DNA of 64,000 nucleotides from Aureibaculum algae (GTDB lineage: Bacteria; Bacteroidota; Bacteroidia; Flavobacteriales; Flavobacteriaceae). Below the pieces are notes generated by a model. It searched no databases. It was not told where the DNA came from and saw only the letters and a list, made by a program, of their open reading frames with translations. This document shows positions 62,898 to 64,000 of the stretch, piece by piece. The DNA is taken from positions 1-64,000 of the forward strand of contig NZ_CP040749.1 of NCBI RefSeq assembly GCF_006065315.1, read 5' to 3'. The translations under genes were made by a program, and so were the position numbers. Positions within the stretch are counted from its first letter, which is position 1; every line of letters starts with the position of its first letter.

Positions 62898-64000
62898 ATG
62901 GTGATGAACAAAAATATAGTGTATTGTTTGGTACTTTTAAGCGTATTGGCATCAGGGTGTAAAGAAGTAAAACCCGAACAAAAAGAAGCTGAAAAACCAA
63001 ACATACTTTTTCTTTTTACCGATGATCAACGTGCGGGGACTATAGGAGCAATGAATCAGTATGATGTTCAGACGCCGAACATGGATAAATTGGTAAAAAT
63101 GGGAACTTCATTTACCAATTCATATATTTTAGGAGGAGCAACTGCAGCGGTGTGTTCACCGAGTAGAGCCATGTTAATGACGGGGCGTTATTTTTTTAAT
63201 ATAGAACCCAATGTTTATGCACAATTTGCATTCCCCAAAGAAGAACGAGGGAAAAGTGATTTATTAACTTTTCCTGAATATTTTAAATCAAATGGGTATG
63301 AAACATTCGCAACAGGAAAGCAACACAATGGTGAAATTTGGCTAGAACGTGGTTTTAATCAAATTAAGTCTGCTTTTTTAGGAGGAATGACTACTCATTT
63401 TGGAACGAAAGTAAAAGATTATACACCAGAAAAAGGCTGGTCTAAACCTTATCAGAATAAAGAAAAGTTTAGTAGCGAGCTATTTGCTGATGCAGCTGTA
63501 GGTTTTTTAGAAAATTATAAAAATGAAGATCCATTTTTAATGTATGTTTCTTTTACTGCACCACATGATCCGCGTACAGCACCACAGGAGTTTCATGATA
63601 TGTATCCACCTGAAGATATAAAAGTACCTGAAAATTTTATGCCAAAGCATCCTTTTGAAATTGCAGATGACAATATTAGAGATGAACGACTGGCACCTTT
63701 TCCAAGAACAGAAGCTAGAGTTCGAAAAGAAATTTCAGATTACTATGCAATGATTACAGCTACTGATGCACAGATAGGCAGAGTTTTAAAAGCATTGGAA
63801 GCCTCTGGGAAAGCAGATAATACCATAATTGTATTTGCGGGTGATAATGGGTTGGCATTAGGTCAACATGGCTTATTAGGGAAACAAAATGTTTATGAGC
63901 ATAGCGTTGGTGTTCCCTTAATCTTTAGTGGACCCTCTATTCCAAAAAATATAAAGAATAATGCTTTAGTGTATTTACATGATGTATTTCCTACGTTGTG
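62898..64000 (+). CDS. Type I sulfatase lipoprotein (3' end beyond the window)
   Basis: At least 367 codons; the gene runs off the window. Start ATG 62898 (or 62904). Lipobox LASGC puts lipidated Cys21. S1-family motifs: NILFLFTDDQRAGT with the metal-binding DD pair, the active-site C86 in CSPSRAMLMTGR (the Cys matured to formylglycine; a Cys-type motif that needs an anaerobic or FGE-type maturase), TGKQHNG, SFTAPHDPR and FAGDNGLALGQHG. It removes sulfate esters from the glycan so that the fucosidase can act, or after it does. An S1 subfamily cannot be set by eye. Confidence 0.94.
   Translation, partial: MVMNKNIVYCLVLLSVLASGCKEVKPEQKEAEKPNILFLFTDDQRAGTIGAMNQYDVQTPNMDKLVKMGTSFTNSYILGGATAAVCSPSRAMLMTGRYFFNIEPNVYAQFAFPKEERGKSDLLTFPEYFKSNGYETFATGKQHNGEIWLERGFNQIKSAFLGGMTTHFGTKVKDYTPEKGWSKPYQNKEKFSSELFADAAVGFLENYKNEDPFLMYVSFTAPHDPRTAPQEFHDMYPPEDIKVPENFMPKHPFEIADDNIRDERLAPFPRTEARVRKEISDYYAMITATDAQIGRVLKALEASGKADNTIIVFAGDNGLALGQHGLLGKQNVYEHSVGVPLIFSGPSIPKNIKNNALVYLHDVFPTL

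Noticed and set aside
1..64000. CRISPR arrays, prophage, transposases, tRNAs or defence islands
   Set aside because: No regularly spaced repeats, no integrase or transposase frames, and no tRNA cloverleaf other than the tRNA-like part of tmRNA were found.

Overview
The window is low-GC DNA from a member of the Bacteroidetes, almost certainly a marine flavobacterium (Flavobacteriaceae). The evidence is two SusC/SusD polysaccharide-utilisation loci (PULs), ECF sigma/FecR pairs, the gliding gene gldA, several near-perfect flavobacterial -7 boxes (TAnnTTTG), and a tmRNA with the tag GENNYALAA. I see no insertion sequence, prophage, CRISPR array or tRNA.

Layout. 1-423: start of a secreted MORN-repeat protein. 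522-5348: glycerol catabolism, with a divergent DeoR-type repressor and glpD-glpK-glpF behind an array of TTTCGTTT boxes. 5469-18201: PUL 1, with a membrane-anchored triple-tyrosine/LuxR-HTH regulator, SusC, SusD, a lipoprotein fusing a glycerophosphodiesterase to a GH16 beta-glucanase, a secreted EEP-family phosphatase/phosphodiesterase, and a GH3 beta-glucosidase. The glycerol genes and PUL 1 fit together as a route for a glycerophosphate-decorated beta-glucan. 18263-27813 (minus): a seven-gene cluster of a sodium-solute symporter, AMP-forming acyl-CoA synthetase, secreted alpha/beta hydrolase, unknown helical-repeat protein, TonB receptor, cytoplasmic alpha/beta hydrolase and 3-hydroxybutyrate dehydrogenase. 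It looks like an uptake-to-acetoacetate path for a hydroxybutyrate ester or oligomer.

28151-34249: an ECF sigma factor / FecR / TonB-receptor system with an acidic FPITV-repeat lipoprotein and a DUF2911 protein. Four copies of one unusual promoter-like element (TTTTCAGGA-N15-TTGTTTT) precede the lipoprotein gene, fecR, the DUF2911 gene and a roughly 95-nt interval that ends in a terminator and has no ORF, a candidate small RNA. 34501-34892: tmRNA. 34999-46000: mostly housekeeping or poorly characterised genes, including a saccharopine-dehydrogenase-like enzyme, DUF3820, a self-contained membrane-protein operon whose small winged-helix regulator has matching palindromes at both promoters, B12-dependent ribonucleotide reductase, a transglutaminase-like protein and kdsA. 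46140-53823: AsmA-like protein, GldA, a lipoprotein hydrolase, an M28 peptidase and an ABC exporter.

53834-64000: PUL 2, with a divergent ECF sigma, FecR, an STN-domain SusC broken by two in-frame stop codons, an intact SusD, a GH29 alpha-fucosidase and a sulfatase cut by the window end. The enzymes point to a sulfated, fucose-containing glycan, but as sequenced the importer would not be made full length.

All calls come from reading the sequence. No database search was run.
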